Part shown: one piece after another, positions 9,759-18,227 of the stretch
How the letters are laid out: each line of letters starts with the position of its first letter
Numbering within the stretch: position 1 is the first letter of the stretch
Source of the DNA: an uncultured bacterium
Lineage (GTDB): Bacteria; Bacillota; Clostridia; Lachnospirales; Lachnospiraceae
DNA length: 64,000 nt
Reading direction: 5' to 3'
Assembly: GCA_947243845.1 (NCBI GenBank)
Contig: CAMXIF010000006.1
Coordinates: 62,001-126,000 of the forward strand
Notes under the pieces: model-generated
Told to the model about the DNA's origin: nothing
Databases searched by the model: none
The model's input: the letters and a program-made list of their open reading frames with translations, nothing else
Made by a program: the position numbers and the translations under genes

Positions 9759-9786
9759 GATTTCTTATTCCTCCATGTTTTATATT

Positions 9787-9898
9787 GTAGTCTGCTTGTA
9801 TCAAGATAAGCAGACTCAAAATGCTTCGCATTTTTCGTGCGCGTTGCACCTTCAAACAGCACAAAGAAATGATTCCTGCCTGCAGGCATTCAGAATCC
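9787..9898. repeat. Two hairpins between hbd and bcd
   Basis: GTCTGCTT/AAGCAGAC form one 8-bp stem (near 9791-9815). Further on, AGCACA/TGTGCT, GATTC/GAATC and a central CCTGCAGG form a long imperfect stem (near 9857-9911). Neither ends in a T-run. Confidence 0.45.
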
Positions 9899-9932
9899 TT
9901 TCTCTGTGCTATTCTCATTCTGCTTATCTCGC

Positions 9933-10772
9933 CTATTTCGAATAATCAAAGAATCCTACGCCAGTTTTTCTGCCGAGTTTCTTCTCTTCTACCATCTTCT
10001 TCAGAAGCGGCTGTGGAGCATACTTCTCATCCTTGGTCTCATTGTAAAGCACTTCCATGATAGCAAGGCAGATATCCAAACCGATCAGGTCACCTAAGTG
10101 AAGCGGTCCCATAGGATGGGATGCACCAAGCTGCATAGCCACATCGATATCCTCTGCGGAAGCGGTGCCTGCGTCAAGCACACCAATCGCTTCGTTGATC
10201 ATCGGGATCAGGATTCTGTTTACCACGAAACCGGGCGCTTCCTTAACCTGTACAGGTGTCTTGCCAATCTCTGTAGCGATAGCAGTAATCTTATCTACCA
10301 TCTCCTGAGGAGTATTCTCGCCTCTGATTACCTCTACTAACTTCATTCTGTCTGCAGGATTGAAGAAGTGCATACCGATCATCGGTCTGTCAAGGCCCTC
10401 ACCAATCTTAGTGATGGAAAGAGAAGAAGTATTGGATGCGAACATGCAGTCTTTCTTCACGATACCCATCAGCTCTTTGAAAATAGCCTGCTTGATCTCC
10501 ATCTTCTCAAGCGCCACTTCCACGATCAGGTCACAGTCTGTGCAGATGCCATTCAGACCTGTTGTGATCTTGCCCATGATCTCATCAGCCTTCTCCTGGG
10601 TAATCTTTTCCTTACCTACCAGGAAATTCATGTTCTTCTGAATTTTGGCCTTGCCGCCCTCTGCATACTCTTCCTTGATATCACAGAGGCATACCTCATA
10701 ACCGTCTGTCATGGCAAATGCCTGTGCAATACCGGAACCCATGGTTCCCGCACCGATAATACCTACTTTCAT
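9933..10772 (-). CDS. hbd: 3-hydroxybutyryl-CoA dehydrogenase
   Basis: The protein (279 residues) converts acetoacetyl-CoA to 3-hydroxybutyryl-CoA with NAD(P)H. The N-terminal Rossmann motif is VGIIGAGTMGSGIAQAFA. Catalytic-region motifs follow: ASNTSSLSIT, IGMHFFNPADRMKLVEVI (His of the catalytic dyad) and KEAPGFVVNRILIPMINEA. The length is that of stand-alone clostridial Hbd rather than the fused fatty-acid oxidation enzyme. The gene lies 55 bp downstream of crt with GGAGG before its start. Confidence 0.95.
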   Translation of the reverse strand: MKVGIIGAGTMGSGIAQAFAMTDGYEVCLCDIKEEYAEGGKAKIQKNMNFLVGKEKITQEKADEIMGKITTGLNGICTDCDLIVEVALEKMEIKQAIFKELMGIVKKDCMFASNTSSLSITKIGEGLDRPMIGMHFFNPADRMKLVEVIRGENTPQEMVDKITAIATEIGKTPVQVKEAPGFVVNRILIPMINEAIGVLDAGTASAEDIDVAMQLGASHPMGPLHLGDLIGLDICLAIMEVLYNETKDEKYAPQPLLKKMVEEKKLGRKTGVGFFDYSK

Positions 10773-10827
10773 TGTGATTCCTCCTTACAATATTGTTGAT
10801 TAAATAGTTGGTTGCTTTTTACAGAAC

Positions 10828-11613
10828 TTAAGCGTTCTTAAAAGGCTCTTTTACTTTCTCTTTGTTCTTGTCGAGGAAAAATGCCATGCCGTATTTCTGA
10901 TCCTCTGTCTCGAAGCAGTCACCGAAAAGTTTCTCCTCGATCACGATCGCCTCATCCATACCAACTTCTAAGCCATCGTTGATGGCTTTCTTACAGTTGC
11001 GCACTGCGATAGGCGCATTCTTAGCAATACCTGCCGCCATCTTCTCCGCTGCTGCCATCAGTTCTGCCTGCGGATATACAGCATTTACAAGACCGATGCG
11101 AAGCGCTTCATCTGCCTTGATATTTCTTGCCGTGTAGATCATCTGTTTCGCCATGCCGGGTCCCACGATTCTGGCAAGTCTCTGTGTGCCGCCGAATCCA
11201 GGTGTAATGCCAAGGCCTACCTCAGGCTGACCAAACACTGCATTGTCGGAGCAGATCCTGATATCACAGCTCATGGAAATCTCACAGCCGCCGCCTAAAG
11301 CAAAGCCATTGACTGCTGCGATCACAGGAATGGGGAATGTCTCCAGTTTGCGGAATACATCGTTACCTTTCTTACCGAAAGCTTCGCCTTCCGCCTTGGT
11401 AAGTGTGCTCATCTCACCGATATCTGCACCAGCCACAAAGGACTTCTCGCCAGCCCCGGTCAGGATCAGGCATCTTACTTCCTGTAAATCCACACCGTCA
11501 AGAGTCTTGTCCAGTTCCTCCAGCACGGTGGAGTTTAAAGCGTTCAGCGCTTTCTCACGGTTGATGGTGATAATACCAACCTGTCCCTTAACTTCATATA
11601 ATACAAATTCCAT
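10828..11613 (-). CDS. crt: Crotonase (3-hydroxybutyryl-CoA dehydratase)
   Basis: The protein (261 residues) dehydrates 3-hydroxybutyryl-CoA to crotonyl-CoA. Crotonase-fold motifs are clear: AGADIGEMS (oxyanion hole loop), GFALGGGCEISMSCDIRI with the first catalytic Glu, and FGQPEVGLGITPGFGGTQRL with the second. It sits between thlA and hbd, the standard clostridial order. A palindrome occupies the gap to thlA. Confidence 0.94.
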   Translation of the reverse strand: MEFVLYEVKGQVGIITINREKALNALNSTVLEELDKTLDGVDLQEVRCLILTGAGEKSFVAGADIGEMSTLTKAEGEAFGKKGNDVFRKLETFPIPVIAAVNGFALGGGCEISMSCDIRICSDNAVFGQPEVGLGITPGFGGTQRLARIVGPGMAKQMIYTARNIKADEALRIGLVNAVYPQAELMAAAEKMAAGIAKNAPIAVRNCKKAINDGLEVGMDEAIVIEEKLFGDCFETEDQKYGMAFFLDKNKEKVKEPFKNA

Positions 11614-11704
11614 GTTTACTCCTATCTGTCTATTTCTATAGACACATTATGTTTTAACTCCATGCAGAGAATGACCGCCTTATGGTCATTCTCTTATACG
11701 AAGC

Positions 11705-11752
11705 TGTAGTAATTCCCAGGCAGCGTTCTTTGCTGTCTTAGAATTACTCTTC
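11705..11752. repeat. Palindrome between thlA and crt
   Basis: AGTAATTC pairs with GAATTACT and an inner CAGC/GCTG pair extends the stem around GTTCTTT. The GTTCTTT loop and the TTAGAA right arm recur in hairpins in the ribosomal operon (56391-56435). Confidence 0.5.
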
Positions 11753-11757
11753 ATATT

Positions 11758-12936
11758 TTACATCTCTACTATTGTTGCGCAGCCCATACCACCGCCGATA
11801 CACAGTGTTGCAAGACCCTTCTTAGCGCCCTTAGCTTCCATCTCATGAAGCAGCGTAACCAGAATACGTGCTCCGGAAGCGCCCACGGGATGTCCTAATG
11901 CGATAGCACCGCCGTTCGGGTTAAGCTGTTTAGCCACATCGATACCGAGTTCTTTGCCCACTGCCACGGACTGTGCTGCAAATGCCTCGTTTGCCTCGAT
12001 GATATCGAAATCTTCAATCTTATAACCAGCTTTAGCCATAGCCTTCTTGGTAGCCGGAACAGGACCGATACCCATAATCTCAGGTCTGCATCCTGCAAGC
12101 GCGCCTGCCACAAAGGTAGCCATCGGCTTAACGCCTAATTCTTTTGCCTTCTCCTCGCTCATAACAACGATCGCTGCCGCACCGTCATTGATACCGGAAG
12201 CGTTACCTGCTGTCACGAAACCGTCAGGATTGATGGTGCGAAGCTTCTGTAAGCCTTCGATGGTGGATCCCGGTCTCGGTCCTTCATCAACCTTGAACTC
12301 TACCATCTCTTTTTTCTTCTTGATCATAACCGGTACGATCTCTTTGTCAAAAGCGCCGCTCTTCTGGGCAGCTTCTGCCTTTAACTGGCTGTTTAAAGCA
12401 AACTCATCCAGTTCCTCGCGGGTCAGACCCCACTCTCTGCAGATATTGTCTGCAGTCATAATCATATGATAATCGTTGAAAGCATCCCACAATGCATCCT
12501 TGATCATGGTATCAACCAGAGTGCCATTGTTCATTCTGTAACCGTAACGGCCCTGCATAACAGCATAAGGAGCCATGGACATATTCTCCATACCGCCTGC
12601 CACTACGATATCCGCATCGCCTGCCTGAATCATCTGAGCAGCCATGTTGACACAGTTTAATCCGGAACCGCAAACCACGTTGATGGTAACTGCCGGAACT
12701 TCATTGGGAATCCCCGCCTTGATGGAAGACTGGCGGGCAACATTCTGTCCGAGACCTGCCTGGATAACGCATCCCATGTATACCTGATCGACCTGCTCAG
12801 GAGCCACACCTGCTCTGTTCAGTGCCTCCTTGATTACGATTGCACCGAGTTCCGGTGCCGGTGTGGTGCTTAAGCCACCGCCCATGGTACCAATCGCCGT
12901 ACGGCAAGCGCCCGCTAAAACAACTTTTTTTGCCAT
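11758..12936 (-). CDS. thlA: Acetyl-CoA acetyltransferase (thiolase)
   Basis: The thiolase (392 residues) condenses two acetyl-CoA to acetoacetyl-CoA, the first step of butyrate formation. The active-site Cys lies in [14 protein letters not shown]. The C-terminal His ([11 protein letters not shown]) and second Cys ([10 protein letters not shown]) complete the catalytic set. ATG at 12936 is used rather than 12951 because GGAGG precedes it by 8 nt. It is the first gene of the operon; a promoter lies at 13046-13074 and a hairpin at 12986-13005. Confidence 0.95.
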   Translation of the reverse strand: MAKKVVLAGACRTAIGTMGGGLSTTPAPELGAIVIKEALNRAGVAPEQVDQVYMGCVIQAGLGQNVARQSSIKAGIPNEVPAVTINVVCGSGLNCVNMAAQMIQAGDADIVVAGGMENMSMAPYAVMQGRYGYRMNNGTLVDTMIKDALWDAFNDYHMIMTADNICREWGLTREELDEFALNSQLKAEAAQKSGAFDKEIVPVMIKKKKEMVEFKVDEGPRPGSTIEGLQKLRTINPDGFVTAGNASGINDGAAAIVVMSEEKAKELGVKPMATFVAGALAGCRPEIMGIGPVPATKKAMAKAGYKIEDFDIIEANEAFAAQSVAVGKELGIDVAKQLNPNGGAIALGHPVGASGARILVTLLHEMEAKGAKKGLATLCIGGGMGCATIVEM

Positions 12937-12967
12937 CTTTCTCTCCTCCATTTTTGTAATGATTATT

Positions 12968-12985
12968 TTGTGAATTTTTTATAAA
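12968..12985. promoter_or_regulatory. Possible Rex-type operator in the thlA leader
   Basis: On the minus strand TTTATAA-AAAA-TTCACAA has the spacing of a Rex site (TTGTnAA-N4-TTnACAA). The right half fits fully; the left half differs at two positions. Rex controls this operon in several clostridia. The match is weak on one side. Confidence 0.3.
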
Positions 12986-13005
12986 AAGCCCTGTTTTCAA
13001 GGCTT
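12986..13005 (-). terminator. Terminator-like hairpin in the thlA leader
   Basis: On the minus strand AAGCCTTG/CAGGGCTT form an 8-bp stem (one G-T pair) with an AAAA loop, followed by TTTATAAAAAA. It lies downstream of the thlA promoter and after the M23 stop codon (13044), so it could end M23 transcripts, attenuate thlA, or both. Confidence 0.5.
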
Positions 13006-13043
13006 GACAACGATTGTTATTTTTTTGTCATTGTCCACCGTCC

Positions 13044-13520
13044 CTATTGTATCATAGCACTATCTTTTTTGCAATCGTCTTTCTGGTAATCTTCCACCGC
13101 CGGATCACGCATCTGCACCTCCCGTTTCCACTCGCGGGAATCGCCCACTTTGACCGCCTTACTGCGGTTCCTGTAAAGGAATTTGGACAGTTCATAACAG
13201 TCAATCCAGATCTCGTTATCGCTCTCCTTCTGGGACTCGTCAAAGATAAGCTGTAACCCCCAATGTAGATGTACCGTCTCGATATTATTCACGTTTTCTT
13301 TGGTGCTGTAACCGGTGTGGCCCATATAACCGATCACATCTCCTGCGGTCACGGCATCGCCCTCCTTTAACCCCTCTGCATAAGGGTAATTCTGCCGAAG
13401 ATGGGCATAATAATAATAACGCTTCCCGTCAAAGCTGCGGATGCCGATACGCCAGCCCCCATACTGGTTCCATCCAAGGGCTTCCACATAGCCGGACTCT
13501 ACCGCAATAATAGGCGTACC
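13044..13520 (-). pseudogene. M23 (LytM-type) peptidase, C-terminal fragment separated by the element
   Basis: From the core site inward the frame reads GGTPIIAVESGYVEALGW, followed by YGGWRIGIRSFDGKRYYYYA, then GDVIGYMGHTGYS and VHLHWGLQL. The last holds the HxH zinc and catalytic motif of M23 peptidases. The first half of the enzyme, with HxxxD, is missing here and lies at 17473-18218. Upstream of the core the frame soon meets a stop (within the element), and there is no ribosome-binding site near an internal start. Joining the codons either side of the two GGTACGCC cores gives an in-frame protein. It is therefore a fragment only while the element is present. Confidence 0.88.
13046..13074 (-). 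promoter_or_regulatory. Promoter of the butyryl-CoA operon
   Basis: TTGCAA (13069-13074) and TACAAT (13046-13051) are separated by 17 bp. The promoter overlaps the last codons of the M23 gene, with about 110 nt of leader before thlA. ACGATTG/CAATCGT inverted repeats lie on either side of it. Confidence 0.6.
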
Positions 13521-13540
13521 GCCCTGTCTGCTAAACTATA
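13513..13540. promoter_or_regulatory. Left attachment site of the element
   Basis: Core GGCGTACC (13513-13520), 12-bp spacer, then the arm AAACTATA. Outward of the core is M23 coding sequence. Confidence 0.75.
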
Positions 13541-13595
13541 TAGCCGAACCCGATACGGCCTCCCAGTCACCGGCAGGACATAGCTTCCGTGGAGC

Positions 13596-13637
13596 AAAAT
13601 CGCCACAGCCCCGCCATATGCAGGGGCTGCAGCGATT
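13596..13637 (-). terminator. Terminator of the MCP gene
   Basis: AATCGC, CAGCCCC and their complements GGGGCTG, GCGATT form a long two-part stem around CATATG. On the minus strand it is followed by TTTGC. It lies about 40 nt after the MCP stop codon, inside the element. Confidence 0.65.
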
Positions 13638-13674
13638 CCTGTTCTTTCAGGCCGTCAACGCCAGATACTCTCTC

Positions 13675-15369
13675 CTATATTTCAAACCGATTCATCATCT
13701 CCACCATCGTCTCTACCTGCGCCTTCTGTTCTTCACTGACAGCAGCCGTCTCCTCCGATGTAGCCGAATTGTTATCGACAGCAGCAGAAACCTGGGTTAC
13801 ATTCTCATTTAACTCCTGCATACGCTGGGTATTCCGCTTCAGAATCTGCTCGATCTGTCCCATTTTTTCCGTAGCAGCCTTGGCATCCGTCATGACTTCG
13901 TTCATATTCGCTTCTGTCTCCTCAGCAATGGCAATACTCTTGTCCATCACAGAGACAGTAGTCTCGATCAATTCCGTTGTCCTGCCGGCCGCATTTGAGG
14001 ACTCATTGGCCAGATTCTTCACCTGCTCCGCCACCACAGCAAAACCTTTCCCGGCTTCGCCTGCTCTTGCCGCCTCAATCGCCGCATTGAGCGCCAGAAG
14101 ATTGGTCTGGGATGCAATATCCTCTATTGCCTCTATGATGGTGCCAATCTGCTCCGAACATCTGCCGATCTCCTGAATTGAGCCCTTCAGCTCCTGAAGC
14201 TTCCCATTGCCTTTTGCCAGTGTAATACCCGCTGCCGAAGCCATCTTGGCAGATTCTTCCGCCTCATGCGCGTTGTCTTCCATACTCCTGGTCATAGCAT
14301 CAAATGCGGTCATCAGTTCCGATACCTGTCCTGCCTGCAGCGTACAGTTTTCAGCCAAATCCTGTGCGGCGCATGCCAGCTGTTCCGAACCACTGTCTAT
14401 CTGACCGGAAACGTTGCGGATCGTCTTAAGGGTATCCCGCATCTTCTCCGCAATCTGCAGCAGGGAATCTTTGATGCTGATAAACTCACCCACATACTCC
14501 TGTTCAATCTCAATCCGATAATTACCATTTCCCATCTCTTCCAGGGTCTGCGTAATCTCTCTGATCATACCAAGCAGATTTTCTTTCATGAACGAGATTG
14601 CGGCAACCATACGGCCCACTTCGCTCTCATCCTCTTCCAGGTCAAGTTCCACATGAAATTCACCGCCAGCCAGCACGGCCATCTGATCCGACACTTTCTG
14701 AATCGGCTCCAAAAGTTCCTTTTCAGAGAACCTGATCGTCCTGATAAACTCTTTCACAACATACAGGAAAGAGAGTGCAAACAGAATTTCAAATAGATAC
14801 TGTAAAACCTTCAGACCTGCCTGTCTGCTGTCCTTCCTCTCAAGGATGGCAAGGATTGTCTCATCCGTCTGTTGACTGATTTTATCCACCGAATCACCAT
14901 ATTGTGCGCTGAACACACACGCCTGTGCGGCTGCCAGATCCCCGGCCTTCACATGTGAGATCGCTTCCTCCTCCAATGGCACAAGCTGATTCGACATCTC
15001 CGCAATCTGATTCAAGCTTGTCCATTCTTCTTCCTTGAGACTGCATTTCTTTAACATCTCAAGTGCCTGCTCCCGATTCCTGTCCTCATTCAGTTCCTTC
15101 ATATAGCCATCATAGTATTTCTGTTCCCCTGTGACGGCATAAGACTGAATGTCATACGTCAATGTCTTGGATGCGGCCCGGTATTGATTCAGCGCCACAG
15201 TCGTATTGACCTGTGCACTGTTTAGCCTCGACATAGCCACATTAAACAAGATGAAGCCAAGCAGCAGCACGGCTCCTGTTACAACTGACACCAGCGCCTG
15301 GTTGACCAGCTTCTTTAACTGCGCAGCCTGGCTCTTTTTCCCCGATACCTCATTCTTTTTTGTTCCCAT
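13675..15369 (-). CDS. Methyl-accepting chemotaxis protein carried by the element
   Basis: The protein (564 residues) is a transmembrane chemoreceptor. TM1 lies at about 25-45, followed by a helical ligand-binding region of about 140 residues resembling the 4-helix-bundle type. TM2 is near 187-206 ([17 protein letters not shown]), then HAMP and a long coiled-coil signalling domain. The hairpin tip that binds CheA/CheW reads [20 protein letters not shown] followed by [18 protein letters not shown]. The start at 15369 has GAGAGGGC upstream. It has its own promoter (15433-15461) and terminator, so it can be expressed apart from the recombinase. No other chemotaxis gene is in the window. Its presence as cargo of a recombinase element is unusual. 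Confidence 0.93.
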   Translation of the reverse strand: MGTKKNEVSGKKSQAAQLKKLVNQALVSVVTGAVLLLGFILFNVAMSRLNSAQVNTTVALNQYRAASKTLTYDIQSYAVTGEQKYYDGYMKELNEDRNREQALEMLKKCSLKEEEWTSLNQIAEMSNQLVPLEEEAISHVKAGDLAAAQACVFSAQYGDSVDKISQQTDETILAILERKDSRQAGLKVLQYLFEILFALSFLYVVKEFIRTIRFSEKELLEPIQKVSDQMAVLAGGEFHVELDLEEDESEVGRMVAAISFMKENLLGMIREITQTLEEMGNGNYRIEIEQEYVGEFISIKDSLLQIAEKMRDTLKTIRNVSGQIDSGSEQLACAAQDLAENCTLQAGQVSELMTAFDAMTRSMEDNAHEAEESAKMASAAGITLAKGNGKLQELKGSIQEIGRCSEQIGTIIEAIEDIASQTNLLALNAAIEAARAGEAGKGFAVVAEQVKNLANESSNAAGRTTELIETTVSVMDKSIAIAEETEANMNEVMTDAKAATEKMGQIEQILKRNTQRMQELNENVTQVSAAVDNNSATSEETAAVSEEQKAQVETMVEMMNRFEI

Positions 15370-15432
15370 AAGCCCTCTCCCAATCAAAACATATCTTTTC
15401 GCTCACCCCGTTACAACTATGCTGTTATAAAA

Positions 15433-15461
15433 AGTATAGCTGAAATGACTCGCGTTTTCAA
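15433..15461 (-). promoter_or_regulatory. Promoter of the MCP gene
   Basis: TTGAAA (15456-15461), 17 bp, TATACT (15433-15438). It lies between the recombinase and the MCP gene. It resembles a housekeeping-sigma promoter, not the sigma-28 form often used for chemoreceptors. Confidence 0.65.
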
Positions 15462-15479
15462 TAACTTATTCCTCTTTTT

Positions 15480-17225
15480 TCATCCATTGTACATGTTATG
15501 GCTCTTTTCCACCGCGGGAAAGAAACTATTCCTATCCACCTTAAGATAAATATCTATTTCCGTTTCCGTAACCACGACAGTTTCGATGAGCATGGACAAC
15601 AGTTTTTTCCTGACATTTAACGGCGCCCCCGCAAATACATCCCGCCAAACCGGCAGCGCTTTCGTAGTCCGCAAACATTCTTCCGCCGCAAGTTGTTTTC
15701 CCTGCATACGATGCTCCAGGATATCCGCTTCCTGCCTGATTTCCCTCGCTTTATCTTCTGCCGTTCTCAGACATTCATTAAGATATTTATGATCAAACTC
15801 ACTTTCCCCGATGACTGCCCTGTATATTTCCTCTTTGAACTTTGCCATATGCTCCTGTACTTTCCGATATTCTCTATGTAAAGAAACCAGTCTTTTACTC
15901 TCTGCATCTGCTTCTTCCAAGAATTGCCTCTGCTGATTCATCATGATAGGAAAGCCGTCTGCATGCTCCAGACGATCCCAAAAAAGATTCATCTCTTCTA
16001 AGACCGCTGTTTCCAGCCGGTATCTGCTGATATATGATTTTGCAGGACAAAGTCGCTTATCCCGCCCTCTTGTATTGCATTTATAAAACTCTGTGCGGCT
16101 TATCGTTATAGAACTGTCCTTTTTGCACGTTTTTTGAGAAGATACCGCAGGCGATAATTTCCCGTGGCAGTACCCGCACTCTGCTAATCCGGTCAGCAGC
16201 AGCGTACTTTTCCAGGTTCTGTCAGTAATCTTGTGTGTTGTATCCGTATGCTTTTTATACCTTCTCTCCAGGATTTCCTGCGCCAGCTGCCAGCGCTTTT
16301 CGCTGACAATCACATAATCCGGATTGGCTTCCTGCGCTAAGATCCACTGATCGGCTGAAACAGCCCGCTGTCTTTTGGGCGCATCCAGAAAGGCTTCTCT
16401 GGTAACTTCTTTGTGCGGCTCCCTTTGCACCTCTTTCATTCTGGTCTTTCCATATGACATATAGCCCTTATACAAGGGATTTTTGAGCATATTTCGTATC
16501 GTTGAAGGATTCCACAGCTTTCCCTTTCTGGTTCTAAGCTGCCTGTCCTCATTGAGATACGCCGCTATTTCATGTAAACTCATGTTGTCATCTATCAATC
16601 TGTCATAAATATCCTGCACTACCCCGCTTTCAAATGCATCTTTTGTAAAAGCATTTATCATGCGGTTTTTTCTGTCCAGCTTCCCTGTGGCCTCCAACCG
16701 GTATCCATATGCAACTGTGCCGCCTGTAAACCGCCCCATTTTAGTGGCATAATTCCTGCCGCTGTCCACTCTCACAGCTGTTTTTCTGCTCTCCGTATTC
16801 GCACCCCAGAATCTGATGATATTCATCAGATTATCGGAGGCGTTTTCAAAAGTCTGCTGCCCTTCACAGACACTCCACACTTCTACCCCGCATTCCACAA
16901 TCCGTTTTAAGAGAAACGGCGTCTCATTATCTTTTCTGCCAATACGATCAAACATAAATACAAGGAGGACGTCTATCCTGTGCTCCCCCACATCTTGAAT
17001 GACCTCCTGCAGAACCTTTCTGTCATTCAGTCCTTTATGATAACCGGAAACGCCAGGTTCCAGATATTCTCTGGTCAATTCCCAGTCCGCCTTATTCTCA
17101 ATGTATTCCATACAGGCATTTCTCTGCATGGGAATATCTTCTTCCACATTCACCTGCTTGCGGGTGCTGACTCTATACAGGCATCCTACCCGCTTTTTGG
17201 CTAATTCACTTCTCCCCTGACCCAA
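15480..17225 (-). CDS. Large serine recombinase (integrase)
   Basis: The 581-residue protein has a resolvase/invertase catalytic domain with nucleophile Ser20 in LYRVSTRKQ and the arginines of LLVFMFDRIGR. The recombinase domain follows (GTVAYGYR, LNEDRQLRTRKGKLWNPSTI, ILKN-type MLKNPLYKGYMSYGK). A zinc ribbon has Cys pairs at ECGYCHG and CNTRGRDKRLCPAKS, and a coiled coil follows (VSLHREYRKVQEHMAKFKEE). All parts needed for activity appear intact. The start is TTG at 17225 with GGAGAGGGGC before it, overlapping the small upstream ORF by 20 bp, so translation is probably coupled. By position it catalyses integration and excision of the element. Confidence 0.93.
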   Translation of the reverse strand: MGQGRSELAKKRVGCLYRVSTRKQVNVEEDIPMQRNACMEYIENKADWELTREYLEPGVSGYHKGLNDRKVLQEVIQDVGEHRIDVLLVFMFDRIGRKDNETPFLLKRIVECGVEVWSVCEGQQTFENASDNLMNIIRFWGANTESRKTAVRVDSGRNYATKMGRFTGGTVAYGYRLEATGKLDRKNRMINAFTKDAFESGVVQDIYDRLIDDNMSLHEIAAYLNEDRQLRTRKGKLWNPSTIRNMLKNPLYKGYMSYGKTRMKEVQREPHKEVTREAFLDAPKRQRAVSADQWILAQEANPDYVIVSEKRWQLAQEILERRYKKHTDTTHKITDRTWKSTLLLTGLAECGYCHGKLSPAVSSQKTCKKDSSITISRTEFYKCNTRGRDKRLCPAKSYISRYRLETAVLEEMNLFWDRLEHADGFPIMMNQQRQFLEEADAESKRLVSLHREYRKVQEHMAKFKEEIYRAVIGESEFDHKYLNECLRTAEDKAREIRQEADILEHRMQGKQLAAEECLRTTKALPVWRDVFAGAPLNVRKKLLSMLIETVVVTETEIDIYLKVDRNSFFPAVEKSHNMYNG

Positions 17226-17412
17226 GCCCCTCTCCCCCTTTTGCCATCATATTCCTCATGTACGTCTCCATCAGAATATCCAGTATTTCCTCTACAATAC
17301 CCTGATCCGTATTGCCTTCCGTAAAATGCAGTCTGACCGTATAGTGGGTCTTAGGATTCTCTCTTCTCAATACCTGGCTGCCTTCCCAGCTGTACTCACC
17401 TGTTTTTGTCAT
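17206..17412 (-). CDS. Small accessory protein of the recombinase element
   Basis: The 68-residue protein has a central stretch (THYTVRLHFTEGNTDQGIVE, then EILDILMETYMRN) that predicts a beta strand followed by an amphipathic helix. Short ORFs with a similar VRLHF-type strand precede serine recombinases of Clostridia (TnpW-like). The function is unknown. It overlaps the recombinase start and is preceded by GAGG before the ATG. It could be a directionality factor, but that is a guess from position and size. Confidence 0.6.
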   Translation of the reverse strand: MTKTGEYSWEGSQVLRRENPKTHYTVRLHFTEGNTDQGIVEEILDILMETYMRNMMAKGGEGLGSGEK

Positions 17413-17452
17413 AATGCCTCAAATTGCTTTTTGTACATTTCTATGCTCTGTT

Positions 17453-17480
17453 TATAGTTTTATGCGCACCTTGGCGTACC
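17453..17480. promoter_or_regulatory. Right attachment site of the element
   Basis: Arm TATAGTTT (17453-17460), 12-bp spacer, core GGCGTACC (17473-17480). It is the mirror image of the left site. Outward of the core is the N-terminal half of the M23 gene. Confidence 0.75.
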
Positions 17481-18218
17481 AATCATTCCCATCATGTCAT
17501 GCCCCAGATGGGGCCTTCTGTAGCCATAGCTGCGGGAAGAGCCAAAGTCATCATAATGACTGTAATCAAAACCGGCGGCTATCGGAGAAAAAGCCTTCAA
17601 TCCATAATAGCGGTGCCATGTCTGACCCGCTGTTCCTGTCTCCCTTTCTGCTTGTACGCCTTCCTCTTTCCCTGTCTCCTCAGAAAGAGCAAACTCCCCC
17701 ACCATCCCGCCAAGGACTGCCGTGTATGCTTCCAGATAATAATCGTAATATTCCATATCCCCGGTCAACTCCTCCATGGTGGTCTCTCCATTTCGCAGTT
17801 TTTCCGCAGCCTTTTGTATCTCCCGCACACTGTTTTTATCAAACTTGCCGCCATTTCTTGCACCCACGTAGGCCAATAGTTCAATCCAATTAAGATGTAT
17901 CTCCTCCTTGTAGGTCTCCACATCCAGATCATAGGCCGCCGCCATGGCTTCACAAGTCACATGAAATTCCACCCATTTGATATAATTCCCATCCGCTGTC
18001 ACCTCAATGGCCTGCCCATCTTCCGAAGTCCAGTCCATATCTTCCCCCCGCAAAGAAGCCTCCTGCCATCTGCCAAGCAATTCCCTGACAATACACACAC
18101 TGCCAAGAGCCAGCAGAAGAATCAGTTCGATCCTTATCACCGCCCTGGAAAAACCACCTCCGCCATCCGTTCTCTTTCCTTTGTCACCCCGACACTGCCT
18201 GTTCCTTTTTAACATCAT
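17460..18218 (-). pseudogene. M23 (LytM-type) peptidase, N-terminal fragment
   Basis: The fragment has a basic start, one membrane helix (about residues 26-45, AVIRIELILLLALGSVCIV), a helical region (to about 170) and then the beginning of the peptidase domain: FDYSHYDDFGSSRSYGYRRP followed by HLGHDMMGMIGTP. HLGHD is the HxxxD motif of M23 enzymes. After GTP the frame enters the element, adds three residues and stops at 17460. ATG at 18218 has a GGATGAG upstream; GTG at 18227 is also in frame. The product would lack HxH and so be inactive as a peptidase. The intact enzyme would be membrane-anchored and act on peptidoglycan cross-bridges. Confidence 0.87.
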
Positions 18219-18227
18219 GCGCTGCAC

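Larger units (their letters stand above)
13513..17480 (-). mobile_element. Serine-recombinase element with chemoreceptor cargo, inserted in an M23 peptidase gene
   Basis: The element is bounded by direct repeats of GGCGTACC (13513-13520 and 17473-17480), 3,960 bp from repeat to repeat. Outside the repeats lie the two halves of one M23 peptidase gene, which fuse in frame when the repeats are merged. Inside are a small ORF, a large serine recombinase (overlapping by 20 bp) and an MCP with its own promoter and terminator. At the ends inside the element, AAACTATA (13533-13540) and TATAGTTT (17453-17460) each lie 12 bp from the core, so the circle junction would be a 48-bp dyad of the kind used as attP by serine integrases. 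The rebuilt attB also has a weaker dyad (7 of 12 positions) around the core. No replication or conjugation gene is present. Confidence 0.85.

Noticed and set aside
17414-17893. Two overlapping plus-strand frames over the M23 N-terminal fragment
   Set aside because: They are antisense to coding sequence with clear M23 motifs and cross the attachment site.
13044-18227. Assembly error or two separate M23 genes as the explanation of the split
   Set aside because: The 8-bp shared core, the exact in-frame join, the complementary catalytic motifs and the mirror-image arms together fit site-specific insertion far better. A read-level check is still needed.
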